DNA of 64,000 nt from Pseudomonadota bacterium (GCA_030653935.1 JAURYL010000113.1:1-64000); one strand, 5' to 3'. Shown: positions 9,564 through 20,866, counted from the stretch's first letter. The notes: generated by a model not told the origin, from the sequence alone. Program-made: numbers and translations.

Positions 9564-10009
9564 TCGCAGCACATACTCGGACGGTTACACAAACCGATCA
9601 TCAACCTATCGTCCCACAGGAGTCCGTGATGGGTCTGGCCTATGCCACTTTGCAGTTGACCAATCTTTTCAATCGGAAGTCCGTCCAGGTCGAAGCCCTG
9701 GTCGATACAGGCGCGACATTCATGTGTGTCACCGAGGAGATCGCCACGCAACTGGGTTTCGATGTCACGGAAGTCAGCCAGCAAGTCGTCACCTTGGCGG
9801 ACGGCCATATGCGCAAGGTTCCGAAGATCGCGCCCATAGAAATCGCATTCGAAAACCGGTCTTACGTGACCGAGGCGATCGTGCTGGGCAACGAGCCTTT
9901 GCTCGGCGTCATACCGCTGGAGGCGATGGACTTGATCGTCGATCCCCGCCGGCAGAGGGTGGTGGTCAACCCCCAGCATCCCAATTATCCGGTCGCGCTG
10001 GCCAAATAG
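9560..10009 (+). CDS. Retropepsin-like (clan AA) aspartic protease
   Basis: LVDTGATFMCVTEEIATQLGFDV active-site motif plus VLGNEPLLGVIPLEAMDLIVDP flap/second motif. Confidence 0.85.
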   Translation: MIAAHTRTVTQTDHQPIVPQESVMGLAYATLQLTNLFNRKSVQVEALVDTGATFMCVTEEIATQLGFDVTEVSQQVVTLADGHMRKVPKIAPIEIAFENRSYVTEAIVLGNEPLLGVIPLEAMDLIVDPRRQRVVVNPQHPNYPVALAK

Positions 10010-10118
10010 TGACAGAACCGGTGCGTCTGGCCAGGCGGCCACACGAGTCCTGTCCAAGTCCCCAATCACGCCATTCCGGCGGGATTTTTCGTAACCCACC
10101 TTCCAATCAATCGACATC

Positions 10119-10904
10119 ATGCTGGCCATCATCGGCGGTACCGGGCTGACCAAGCTGCCCGGCTTATCCATCACCCATCGACAAGTCATCCGCACCCCTT
10201 ACGGCGAACCGTCCGGGCCACTCACTTTTGGCGACCTCGACGGCCACCCCGTGGTGTTCCTGGCGCGCCACGGCTACGGCCACACCATTCCACCGCATCT
10301 GGTGAACTACCGCGCCAACATCTGGGCACTGCATGACCAGAAGGTCAGCCATGTGGTCTCCGTTGCCACAGTCGGCGGTATTCATGGCGACCTCGCACCT
10401 GGCTGTCTGGCTGTGCCGGATCAGATCATCGACTACACCCACGGGCGCGAAAACACTTTCGCCGACTATGGTGACAAACCGGTCACCCATCTTGATTTCA
10501 CCTGGCCCTATTGTGATGACATGCGGCAACGATGCATCGCGGCGCTGGAGCGGGCCGGCGAGAGTTTCATCAACGGTGGCGTCTATGCCAGCGTGCAGGG
10601 GCCGCGCCTGGAAACCAAGGCGGAGATCGACCGACTGGCCAAGGACGGCGCCGACATGGTGGGCATGACCGGCATGCCGGAAGCCTACCTGGCGCGCGAA
10701 ATCGGCCTCTGTTACGCGGCGGTTGCGGTCTCCGTGAACTGGGCGGCCGGTCGCGGCGACAGCGCTACCGCGATCTCGGCCGAGATGATCGAAGCCACCC
10801 TCGACGACGTCATGGGGCGCTTGCGCACGGTGCTGAGGAATCTTGCCTGCATGAGCTACGGTAAAGACGCTCCGGCCGGCAATGGCGGTGTTTGTTCGGC
10901 CTGA
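10119..10904 (+). CDS. MTAP-family purine nucleoside phosphorylase (S-methyl-5'-thioinosine phosphorylase-like)
   Basis: IIGGTGL, FLARHGYGHTIPPHLVNYRANIWAL, VQGPRLETKAEI, MVGMTGMPEAYLAREI motifs. Confidence 0.9.
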   Translation: MLAIIGGTGLTKLPGLSITHRQVIRTPYGEPSGPLTFGDLDGHPVVFLARHGYGHTIPPHLVNYRANIWALHDQKVSHVVSVATVGGIHGDLAPGCLAVPDQIIDYTHGRENTFADYGDKPVTHLDFTWPYCDDMRQRCIAALERAGESFINGGVYASVQGPRLETKAEIDRLAKDGADMVGMTGMPEAYLAREIGLCYAAVAVSVNWAAGRGDSATAISAEMIEATLDDVMGRLRTVLRNLACMSYGKDAPAGNGGVCSA

Positions 10905-10928
10905 TGCGGGAGATGTCTATCCGCATTT

Positions 10929-10985
10929 GTAGCGCAGGCGTCTCGCCTGCGTCTTTTAACCCGGCAGGCGAGACGCCTGCGCTAC
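10929..10985. repeat. REP inverted repeat gtagcgcaggcgtctcgcctgc ... gcaggcgagacgcctgcgctac
   Basis: Perfect 22-bp arms. Confidence 0.9.
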
Positions 10986-10997
10986 AAGACCGCTGAC

Positions 10998-11522
10998 ATG
11001 CCTATCCGCGACATCCTGCGCATGGGCGATGCGCGCCTGCTGCAAGTAGCCGAGAAAGTGGACGTTTTCGATACCTCGGAACTGCATGCGCTGGTCACCG
11101 ACCTCATCGAGACCATGCATGCCAACGACGGCGCCGGCCTGGCCGCGCCGCAGATCGGGGTGAATCTGCAAGTGGTGGTATTCGGTGTGGAGAGCAACCC
11201 GCGTTATCCGGATGCCGAAGTGGTGCCGTTCACGGTGTTGGTCAATCCGGTCCTGACAGCCTTGTCGGAGGAAGTGGAGGAGGGCTGGGAAGGCTGCCTG
11301 TCCTTGCCCGGCCTGCGCGGCAAGGTGCCGCGCCACACTCGTCTGCGCTACAGCGGCTTCGATCAATTCGGGCAGGCCATAGCGCGTGAGGTGAGCGGCT
11401 TCCATGCACGGGTCGTGCAACATGAAACCGACCACCTCTGGGGCATCCTCTATCCCCGGCGGATACGCGACCTGCGCAATTTCGGCTTCAGCGACGTGCT
11501 GTCACCCGAGCGCACGGCCTGA
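10998..11522 (+). CDS. def: Peptide deformylase
   Basis: [33 protein letters not shown] (HExxD/H metal site). Confidence 0.95.
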   Translation: MPIRDILRMGDARLLQVAEKVDVFDTSELHALVTDLIETMHANDGAGLAAPQIGVNLQVVVFGVESNPRYPDAEVVPFTVLVNPVLTALSEEVEEGWEGCLSLPGLRGKVPRHTRLRYSGFDQFGQAIAREVSGFHARVVQHETDHLWGILYPRRIRDLRNFGFSDVLSPERTA

Positions 11523-11557
11523 ACCAGGCGCGGTTCAAAAAATATTTCAAAAAAACC

Positions 11558-11584
11558 TAAAGTTTTTTCAGCCATGACCGAAAA
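11558..11584 (+). promoter_or_regulatory. Sigma28 (FliA)-type promoter for flagellin
   Basis: TAAAGTTT-N11-ACCGAAAA, close to the TAAAGTTT-N11-GCCGATAA consensus, 80 bp upstream of the flagellin ATG. Confidence 0.82.
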
Positions 11585-11663
11585 CGGGGCAAGGCAAGGA
11601 AGTTCATCCAAGCCTCGGAGGCAGAAGCCCTCCCTCAATCGACCCTAGAAAAGGAGTTTTATC

Positions 11664-12584
11664 ATGGCAATCGGTGACATCAGCCTTACCTCTTCAATGC
11701 GTTCCAACTTGATGGGCCTGCAGAACACTTCAAGGCTGCTGGCAAGTACCGAGGAACGTCTTTCCAGTGGCAAGCGCGTCGGCACGGCAGTCGACAACCC
11801 CGCCAACTTTTTTGCGGCGCAAGGCCACAATACCCGCGCCAACCTGCTGACCGGCCTCAAGGACAACATCAGTGAAGCCATTCAGACGGTGAAGTCCGCG
11901 GATTCCGGCATCAAGGGCGTGCTTTCCACCATTGAAGCCCTGCGCGGTATCGTCACCCAGGCGCGTTCCGCCATCAACGACACGGTCAACAGCGGGACGA
12001 TCCTGGCCGGCTCGAACGCGGCGGATGCAACCGGCTTTACTGGTACTGCCGGCCTGACCGGGCAGTACAACCGCTTGGTCGAGCAGTTGAACAACCTGGT
12101 GACCGACTCCAGCTACAAGGGCACCAACTTCCTGACCAGCGGTAGCGTGACGCTGACGGTGAACCTGAACGAGAACGCCACGACCAAGATCGTGATGTCC
12201 GGCTTCAACTCCGGCGCCAGCGGCTTGGCCATTTCCGGTGGTGGTACTTCTCTGACCGTCGCGGGAACGACCGGTAGCATCACGGCAAAGGATCTCGACA
12301 GCGCGGCCGAACTGGATGCGATCGAGGCTACGCTGAATACCGCGATTGCGACCTTGCAAACCAAGGCCTCCGAGCTGTCGTCCAACCTCAATACGCTGAC
12401 GACCAGACAGACCTTCATTACCGACATGGTGAACACCTTGACCGTCGGTGCGACCAAGTTGACCGAGGCCGACACCAATGAGGAGGGGGCGAACCTGCTC
12501 TCGCTGCAAACCAAGCAGTCGTTGGGGACTACCGCACTGAGTATTTCCTCGCAGGCTGAACAGGGCATCTTGAGACTGTTCTAA
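11664..12584 (+). CDS. Flagellin
   Basis: N-terminal flagellin domain (SSMRSNLMGLQNTSRLLASTEERLSSGKRVGTAVDNPANFFAAQ) and C-terminal ...LLSLQTKQSLGTTALSISSQAEQGILRLF. Confidence 0.95.
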   Translation: MAIGDISLTSSMRSNLMGLQNTSRLLASTEERLSSGKRVGTAVDNPANFFAAQGHNTRANLLTGLKDNISEAIQTVKSADSGIKGVLSTIEALRGIVTQARSAINDTVNSGTILAGSNAADATGFTGTAGLTGQYNRLVEQLNNLVTDSSYKGTNFLTSGSVTLTVNLNENATTKIVMSGFNSGASGLAISGGGTSLTVAGTTGSITAKDLDSAAELDAIEATLNTAIATLQTKASELSSNLNTLTTRQTFITDMVNTLTVGATKLTEADTNEEGANLLSLQTKQSLGTTALSISSQAEQGILRLF

Positions 12585-12609
12585 TCGGGTGATGCTCGGT
12601 AACTTGACT

Positions 12610-12633
12610 CGTGTGAGCTCACGGGCTCACACG
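12610..12633 (+). terminator. Stem-loop between flagellin and the next ORF
   Basis: cgtgtgagc-tcacgg-gctcacacg, 9-bp perfect stem just upstream of ggaggagg RBS; no strong T-run, so attenuator/stabiliser is also possible. Confidence 0.55.
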
Positions 12634-12646
12634 GGAGGAGGGTGAA

Positions 12647-13423
12647 ATGGTCACTGAAATCTCAGGGACTGGTGTTAGTCACTCGGTAGCTAGTCAAACT
12701 GGTACAACGGCCGCGCAACGGCCTGTTGGGACGGTTCGTCCGGATGATGCAGGGTTGTCGCGGCCAGGTGCGTCGCGTGACAAGCAGGTGCTGGCTTCCA
12801 CTCAGGTGGCGGGTACCTATGCACAGTTGCGCGTCCGTCAAGATGCTTTGAATCAGGCTGCGTCGGTGGTTCGCGAAGTGAGCGATACGGTTGAGCAATC
12901 GGACAAATTGCTGGGCAAGGTCGAGAATAATCTGGGTGAGATCGTGAAAATGTACCCGCCTTATCCGATTGACAGCCCGCAACGAATCTCTTTGCTTAAC
13001 GATATTTCTGGTTTGCGCAAACAGATTGAGGCACTGACTTTCCCGCCTTCGGATACGGTTGACGCCGTTGGACGCCTGCTTGGAAAGCAGGCAGACGCCA
13101 CTGATACGGCAGGCGATACTGCCACGAAGCTGGACACGCTTGCAGCCATCAGGGATCAGATGTGGGATATCCCCGCGCTTGACCCCCTGGCGGCAAGCAA
13201 TGCGGAAGTAAGCGAGGCGTTTGACCAGGTCAAAGCCACAAAGTCATCTCTTGAAGATTTGAAAAATGGCATGTGGGACGACGTGGCCAGTTTTGTGAAA
13301 CAGGCGCAGTCGCCTGAAGCGCAAAACGAAGCGGCCGGTGTCCGTGGTCAGCTTGCCGATCTTGGCAATCTTGGGATCGGTAGCAACGCAAGCCAGTTGA
13401 ACCAGGCTGTCGAGTCGAAGTAA
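12647..13423 (+). CDS. Hypothetical protein in flagellin locus
   Basis: 258-aa ORF, RBS gggaggaggg, co-oriented between flagellin and flbT; no recognised family. Confidence 0.75.
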   Translation: MVTEISGTGVSHSVASQTGTTAAQRPVGTVRPDDAGLSRPGASRDKQVLASTQVAGTYAQLRVRQDALNQAASVVREVSDTVEQSDKLLGKVENNLGEIVKMYPPYPIDSPQRISLLNDISGLRKQIEALTFPPSDTVDAVGRLLGKQADATDTAGDTATKLDTLAAIRDQMWDIPALDPLAASNAEVSEAFDQVKATKSSLEDLKNGMWDDVASFVKQAQSPEAQNEAAGVRGQLADLGNLGIGSNASQLNQAVESK

Positions 13424-13439
13424 CGGAGAGGTAGGGCAA

Positions 13440-13838
13440 ATGCCTCTAAAACTTGATTTGCGGCCCCACGAGAAGTTGTTTCTCGGTGGGGCCGTTCTCG
13501 TTAACGGCGACAGTCGCTGTCAGTTGACTGTCCTGAACGATGTTCCGGTATTGCGCGAGAAAGACATCCTCAAGGAAGAGGATGCCGACACACCCTGTAA
13601 ACGGATCTATCTCGCGGTTCAGATGATGTACATGGATGCCCCCAGTCTGGCGCGCTACCACCAGTATTACTGGGAGCAGGTGAAGGCTGTGGTCGAGGTG
13701 GCACCCAGCACCACGGAACGAATCGGCAAGGTGAGCGATTTCGTGCTGGAAGGGCAGTATTACCAGGCGCTGAAAGCGGCGCGAGAATTGATTCGTTACG
13801 AACAGGAGTTGCTCAGCAATGCCCGCAAACCCGCTTGA
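13440..13838 (+). CDS. flbT: Flagellin translation regulator FlbT
   Basis: MPLKLDLRPHEKLFLGGAVLVNGDSRCQLTVLNDVPVLREKDIL, typical FlbT. Confidence 0.88.
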   Translation: MPLKLDLRPHEKLFLGGAVLVNGDSRCQLTVLNDVPVLREKDILKEEDADTPCKRIYLAVQMMYMDAPSLARYHQYYWEQVKAVVEVAPSTTERIGKVSDFVLEGQYYQALKAARELIRYEQELLSNARKPA

Positions 13839-14196
13839 TGCCTACCGTAGCGTGGAAAAAGCCACGTTGTCGCAACGCGATCTCGAAGCGACCGTGTTGA
13901 CCAAGGCGGCCCAGCAATTGCAGCAGCTCAAGGATAACTGGACGCGCGAGGATCACGACGCACAACTCGAAGATGCGCTCAGCTACAACCAGCGTGTCTG
14001 GACCTTCTTTCAGGCGGAGTTGTCGGTGGAGGACAACCCATTGCCCGAGGAAATCAGGCGCAATCTGCTGGCCCTCAGTTTTTTCGTGGATCGCCGCTCC
14101 TTCGAGGTTCTGGCCTATCCGGCTCCCGAGAAGCTCGATATTCTCATCAGCATCAACAACAACGTCGCGGCGGGATTGCGCGGTGATGCCGGCTGA
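13819..14196 (+). CDS. flaF: Flagellin assembly/regulatory protein FlaF
   Basis: NPLDAYRSVEKATLSQRDLEATVLTKAAQQLQ...LSYNQRVWTFFQAEL...LPEEIRRNLLALSFFVDRRSFEV; overlaps flbT. Confidence 0.88.
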   Translation: MPANPLDAYRSVEKATLSQRDLEATVLTKAAQQLQQLKDNWTREDHDAQLEDALSYNQRVWTFFQAELSVEDNPLPEEIRRNLLALSFFVDRRSFEVLAYPAPEKLDILISINNNVAAGLRGDAG

Positions 14197-14201
14197 GGTA
14201 A

Positions 14202-16389
<2,188 letters not shown>

Positions 16390-16393
<4 letters not shown>

Positions 16394-17091
16394 AACTCTG
16401 CGTGATTCCCGCGCGCGGCGGCAGCAAGCGGATCCCACGCAAGAACATCCGCCTGTTCGCCGGCCGCCCGATCGTCGCCTGGTCCATCCAGGCCGCGCTG
16501 GATTCCGGCTTGTTCGACCGCGTGATGGTGTCTACCGATGACCCGGAGATCGCCGAAGTGGCGCGTGCCCACGGCGCGGAAATCCCGTTCTTGCGCCCCC
16601 GCGAGTTGGCCGACGACCACACCGGCACCAACGCCGTGGCCAAACAGGCCATCCGCTGGCATGGTGAGCAAGGCATATCGGTGGAATACGCATGCTGTCT
16701 CTATGCCACCGCCCCGTTTGTGCGCGCCGCTGATCTGCGTGATGCGCATGAGCGTCTGGTGGATTCCGGCAAATCCTTCGTGTTCTCCGTCACCAGCTTT
16801 CCCTTTCCCATCCAGCGCGCGCTGCGGCTCAATTCCCAAGGTGAAGTGGAAGCGATGTACCCGGAATACCGCACCACCCGCTCGCAAGACCTGGAGCCGG
16901 CCTGGCACGATGCCGGCCAGTTTTACTGGGGCCGTGCGGAGGCATTCCTGAGCGACGAGATATTGTTCTCGCCCGCTTCCCTGCCGTTCATCCTGCCGCG
17001 GCATCGGGTACAGGATATCGACAGCGAGGAAGACTGGCTGCGCGCCGAGTTGATGCACCAAGCAATGTTGCTGTCGGAAAATGCGGCGTGA
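16390..17091 (+). CDS. pseF: Pseudaminic acid cytidylyltransferase
   Basis: CIPARGGSKRIPRKNIRLFAGRPIVAWSIQAAL; ATGA overlap with pseC. Confidence 0.94.
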
Positions 17092-17139
17092 TTTGTGGCC
17101 ACAAAGGCCCCTGCGGGGGAGTCAACAGACTGATTGTTA

Positions 17140-17172
17140 ATTACACTTACGATGTAATATGTGTACACAAAT
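17140..17172 (+). promoter_or_regulatory. Palindromic operator candidate upstream of the antitoxin
   Basis: ATTACActtacgaTGTAAT plus tGTGTACACa immediately upstream of ORF 17194. Confidence 0.5.
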
Positions 17173-17193
17173 AACGGATTTTGAGGATAAATC

Positions 17194-17463
17194 ATGTCAA
17201 CCCATCAAATTTCTGTGCGCGACCTGAGAGGGCGGCTTTCCGACTGCCTTCATGCAGTCGCAGCGGGTGAGACGCTGCTGATTACATCGCGCAATCGCCC
17301 GGTAGCCCGTTTGCTTGCTGTTCAGGCCAGCCCGGAAGGGCTGCCCGATATACCTGGAGTGGCTTGGTCAACCGCGTCGCCACAGGTGAGCAGGCCCGTT
17401 GCGGAATGCCCGCCCATCACCGGTGAAACGTTGGCGGATTGGGTGATCGCCAACCGTCGCTAA
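17194..17463 (+). CDS. Phd/YefM-type antitoxin
   Basis: MSTHQISVRDLRGRLSDCLHAVAAGETLLITSRNRPVARLLAV. Confidence 0.85.
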   Translation: MSTHQISVRDLRGRLSDCLHAVAAGETLLITSRNRPVARLLAVQASPEGLPDIPGVAWSTASPQVSRPVAECPPITGETLADWVIANRR

Positions 17464-17515
17464 CGATCATGGCGGCGAGGCCTGATGAAGCCCCCGATAA
17501 CGCTCCCAAGCTGCA

Positions 17516-17580
17516 GAACCAAACAGGTAGCCCGGATGGAGCGAAGGCGGAATCCGGGAAGGGGTGTGGCGCGTTCCCTG
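17516..17580. repeat. Truncated 'gtagcccggatg' repeat
   Basis: gaaccaaacaggtagcccggatggagcgaaggcggaatccgggaaggggtgtggcgcgttccc matches 29206-29272 almost exactly. Confidence 0.8.
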
Positions 17581-17587
17581 GATATCC

Positions 17588-17744
17588 CTGTAGCGCCGGC
17601 GCCCTCGCTGGCGTCCGGCCAGCGATGCAAAAGTGCGCCGCACCACCAGAACCGCCCATTGCGGGTGCAGATGGAGCGGCTTTGGGGACGCAGCGGTTGT
17701 CTCGTATTGCTGGCCGGACGCCGGCGAGGGCGCCGGCGCTACAG
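17588..17744. repeat. BIME/REP pair: ctgtagcgccggcgccctcgctggcgtccggccagc ... gctggccggacgccggcgagggcgccggcgctacag
   Basis: 36-bp inverted arms with one mismatch, about 85-bp interior. Confidence 0.9.
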
Positions 17745-17762
17745 CCCCTAAGGAATGAGTGA

Positions 17763-18212
17763 ATGTCTGCGCCGATCTGTTATTTCGACACCTCTGCTCT
17801 GGTCAAACTGTACGTTCTCGAAGCAGGTAGTAGCGAGATTGCCGCGTTGTTTGGCAGTTCAGAACGATGCGCATGCCATGAAATTGCCTACGTGGAAACA
17901 CGCGCGGCCCTGGCCAGTGCGTTGCGTGGCGGGCGTCTGGATAGCGTCGCCCACGCCGCTTGCGTCAGCCGTTTCGTTTCCGACTGGCAGACTTCCATTT
18001 CCTATGTGAGAACCGACCCAGACCTGTTGCTCCGGGCTGCGGAGTTGGCGGAAGGCTTTGCCTTGCGTGGCTACGATGCCATGCATCTGGCCAGTGCAGA
18101 TCGTTTGCTTACCGTTTTACCTGCCACCCTGTTCGTGAGTTTCGATCAGGTGTTGAACCGGGCTGCCAAGCTGCTCGGATTTACCTTGCCGCCCTTTGTG
18201 CCCATCGCCTGA
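17763..18212 (+). CDS. PIN-domain (VapC-like) toxin
   Basis: CYFDTSALVKLYVLEAGS...AYVETRAAL...LRGYDAMHLASADRL...FVSFDQVLNRAA: PIN acidic residues. Confidence 0.88.
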   Translation: MSAPICYFDTSALVKLYVLEAGSSEIAALFGSSERCACHEIAYVETRAALASALRGGRLDSVAHAACVSRFVSDWQTSISYVRTDPDLLLRAAELAEGFALRGYDAMHLASADRLLTVLPATLFVSFDQVLNRAAKLLGFTLPPFVPIA

Positions 18213-18222
18213 TGTCGGGAAC

Positions 18223-19257
18223 ATGAAAATCGCCTTCCGTGCCGATGCTTCCGTCCAGATTGGCGCCGGCCATGTCATGCGCTGTCTCGCCCTGGCTGGG
18301 GAATTGCGGCGACAGGGGGCAGAGGTATGTTTCTTGTGTCGTGACCTGCCTGGATATCTGCATGAGAGCATCGTTGCCCAGGGCTGCGGGTTGCGCCCGC
18401 TTGCAGAAAGCGGTGAATGGTCCTCTCGAACCGATGCGACGGCATCGCTGACCGTTTTGTCGGAGAAAATAGATTGGCTGGTAGTCGACCACTATGGGCT
18501 GGATACAGATTGGGAAACTGCATTGCGTGCGCGCGCGTCGCGTCTTATGGTTATCGACGATCTGGGACGTGCCCACGATAGCGATTTGTTGCTTGACCAG
18601 AATATTCTCGGCGGCGAAATGACCTACCAGTACCGGGTACCGCCAGCCTGCCGATGTCTGTTCGGACCGCGCTACGCGCTGCTGCGACCCGAGTTCGCGC
18701 AACAACGGGCACGGCTGAGGCGGCGCGACGGCCATATCCGTGAGGTACTGATCAGCTTCGGCGGCAGCGATCCTAGCGGCGAGACGACGACAGCCATGGA
18801 GGTGCTCGAAGCAATGCCAGACGCTGATATTGCTGCCGTGGTGGTACTTGGACCGGCGAATCCTCGCCGCCAGGAACTGTTGGCCCGATTCGGGCAGCAG
18901 CCTCGCTTGCGGCTGATCGAACAGACCACCGCTATGGCTGCGTTGATGGCGGCGGCCGATGTCGCGATCGGCGCAGGGGGCTCGACCACCTGGGAGCGCT
19001 GCTGCCTTGGCCTGCCGGCCATCGTGGTACCGGTCGCGGCGAATCAACTGGCGACAACTGCCGCCTTGGCGCGGCGGAGGGTTATCGAAATGGTTGCAGG
19101 ACCCGCCGCTCGGCGGATGGATATCATCGCGGTCCTGACTCGGCTCTTGGCAGAGCCCGGTCGATGTCGCGATCTGTCGGCTGCGGGAATGAAACTGGTG
19201 GACGGGCTTGGCATTCGTCGCGTCGCCGATGCCATGACGGCTCATGGAGGTGTGTGA
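18223..19257 (+). CDS. pseG: UDP-2,4-diacetamido-2,4,6-trideoxy-beta-L-altropyranose hydrolase
   Basis: MKIAFRADASVQIGAGHVMRCLALAGELRRQGAEVCFLCRDLPG; LVVDHYGLD; SFGGSDPSGET; GAGGSTTWERCCLGLPAIV. Confidence 0.93.
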   Translation: MKIAFRADASVQIGAGHVMRCLALAGELRRQGAEVCFLCRDLPGYLHESIVAQGCGLRPLAESGEWSSRTDATASLTVLSEKIDWLVVDHYGLDTDWETALRARASRLMVIDDLGRAHDSDLLLDQNILGGEMTYQYRVPPACRCLFGPRYALLRPEFAQQRARLRRRDGHIREVLISFGGSDPSGETTTAMEVLEAMPDADIAAVVVLGPANPRRQELLARFGQQPRLRLIEQTTAMAALMAAADVAIGAGGSTTWERCCLGLPAIVVPVAANQLATTAALARRRVIEMVAGPAARRMDIIAVLTRLLAEPGRCRDLSAAGMKLVDGLGIRRVADAMTAHGGV

Positions 19258-19808
19258 TGTTGAACCGAAGCGATTGCCGCTTGCGGCCAATGATTGAGGC
19301 GGATGCCGACAAGGTGTTTTCCTGGCGCAATCAGGAACGCATCCGCGCCAATATGTACACCGATCACGTGATCACTGGCGACGAGCATGCGATCTGGGTT
19401 CAGCGCGCTTTAGCCGACGCAACCGCCCGTTACCTGATCTTCGAATGGCAAGGGCAGCCGGCGGGTTTCGTTTCCATCACTGCCATTGATCCACGCCAGG
19501 GACGTGCTGTCTGGGCGTTCTACCTGGGCGAAACGACCTTGCCCCGCGGTGCCGGGCTGGCCATGGAATATTTGGCCCTGGAGTTCGCCTTTGAGGTCTT
19601 GGCGATCCGCAAGCTGATGTGCGAGGTCTTTGCATTCAACGCCCCGGTCATCAAGTTGCACGGGCGTTTCGGTTTCCAGCAGGAAGCCCTTTACAAGGCT
19701 CATGCGCGGAAGAACGACGACTTTGTGGACGTGGTCGGTCTGGCCTTATTTTGTGCTGACTGGATGGAGAACAAGGCCGGGTTATTCAAACTTGGATTCA
19801 CTTCATGA
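19257..19808 (+). CDS. pseH: UDP-4-amino-4,6-dideoxy-beta-L-AltNAc N-acetyltransferase (GNAT)
   Basis: GNAT protein, FSWRNQERIRANMYTDHVI, directly overlapping pseG and pseI. Confidence 0.9.
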   Translation: MLNRSDCRLRPMIEADADKVFSWRNQERIRANMYTDHVITGDEHAIWVQRALADATARYLIFEWQGQPAGFVSITAIDPRQGRAVWAFYLGETTLPRGAGLAMEYLALEFAFEVLAIRKLMCEVFAFNAPVIKLHGRFGFQQEALYKAHARKNDDFVDVVGLALFCADWMENKAGLFKLGFTS

Positions 19809-20866
19809 CGCACCCTGAAATCGCTAGTGTTGCAATCGCCGGGCGGCACATAGGTCGTGACGCGCCGCCCTTCCTCATCGCCGAAATGTCCGGCAACCAC
19901 AATCAGTCGCTGGCGAGGGCGCTGGAAATCGTCGCGGCGGCGGCGCGCGCGGGCGCGCATGCCCTGAAGATCCAGACCTATACCGCCGACACCATGACGC
20001 TCGATCTGGATGAAGGCGAATTCCACATCGAACATCCGCTCTGGGGCGGGCAATCGCTGCACCGGCTCTATCAGCAGGCCTACACCCCCTGGGAATGGCA
20101 CCGGCCGATCTTCGAGCGGGCTCGGGAACTGGGCATGTTGGCCTTCTCGACGCCGTTCGACGAAACCGCCGTCGATTTCCTGGAAGCACTGGAGGTTCCC
20201 GCCTACAAGATCGCCTCGTTCGAGAACACCGACCTGCCGCTGATCCGCAAGGTGGCCGCCACCGGCAAGCCGATGATTATTTCCACCGGCATGGCGACGG
20301 TCGCCGAACTGGATGAGTCGGTGCGCGCCGCGCGCAGCGCCGGTTGCCGCGACCTGGTGCTGTTGAAATGCACCAGCACCTACCCTGCCACGCCGGAGAA
20401 CTCCAACCTGCTCACCCTGCCGCATCTGCGCGACCTGTTCGCCTGCGCGGTCGGCCTGTCCGACCACACCATGGGCCTGGGCGCGGCGGTAGCCAGCGTG
20501 GCACTGGGCGCCACGGTGATCGAAAAACACTTCACCCTGCGCCGCGCCGATGGCGGCGTCGATGCCACGTTTTCCCTGGAGCCCGAGGAGTTCGCGCAAC
20601 TGCGGGTAGAAAGTGAACGCGCCTGGCAGGCATTGGGCCAGGTGCGCTACGGTCCCAGCGAAGCGGAGAAAAATTCCCTGGTGTTCCGCCGTTCGCTCTA
20701 CGTGGTGCGCGATATGCGCGCGGGCGAAGCCTTCAGCCCCGCCAACCTGCGCGCCATTCGTCCCGGTCTGGGTTTGGCGCCAGGCCAGATCGACATCTTG
20801 TTGGGCAAGAAAGTGGCGCGGGACGTGCCTGCGGGCACTCCGGCATCCTGGGATTTGCTGGGATAA
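19805..20866 (+). CDS. pseI: Pseudaminic acid synthase
   Basis: NeuB-type: FLIAEMSGNHNQSLARALEIV, KIASFENTDLPLIRKVAATGKPMIISTGMA, LLKCTSTYPATPENSNL, VGLSDHTMGLGAAVASVALGATVIEKHFTL, C-terminal SAF domain. Confidence 0.95.
   Translation: MTHPEIASVAIAGRHIGRDAPPFLIAEMSGNHNQSLARALEIVAAAARAGAHALKIQTYTADTMTLDLDEGEFHIEHPLWGGQSLHRLYQQAYTPWEWHRPIFERARELGMLAFSTPFDETAVDFLEALEVPAYKIASFENTDLPLIRKVAATGKPMIISTGMATVAELDESVRAARSAGCRDLVLLKCTSTYPATPENSNLLTLPHLRDLFACAVGLSDHTMGLGAAVASVALGATVIEKHFTLRRADGGVDATFSLEPEEFAQLRVESERAWQALGQVRYGPSEAEKNSLVFRRSLYVVRDMRAGEAFSPANLRAIRPGLGLAPGQIDILLGKKVARDVPAGTPASWDLLG

Noticed and set aside
10955-10990. Possible self-target of the 1463-1495 spacer-like unit
   Set aside because: Only about 24 of 33 nt match, the site is a REP, and the 5' flank (ccc) is not an AAG-type PAM; better explained by repeat homology.
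17439-17762. 107-aa ORF between antitoxin and toxin
   Set aside because: Composed of translated REP/BIME sequence (KLQNQTGSPDGAKAESGKGCGAFPG type); not a real gene.
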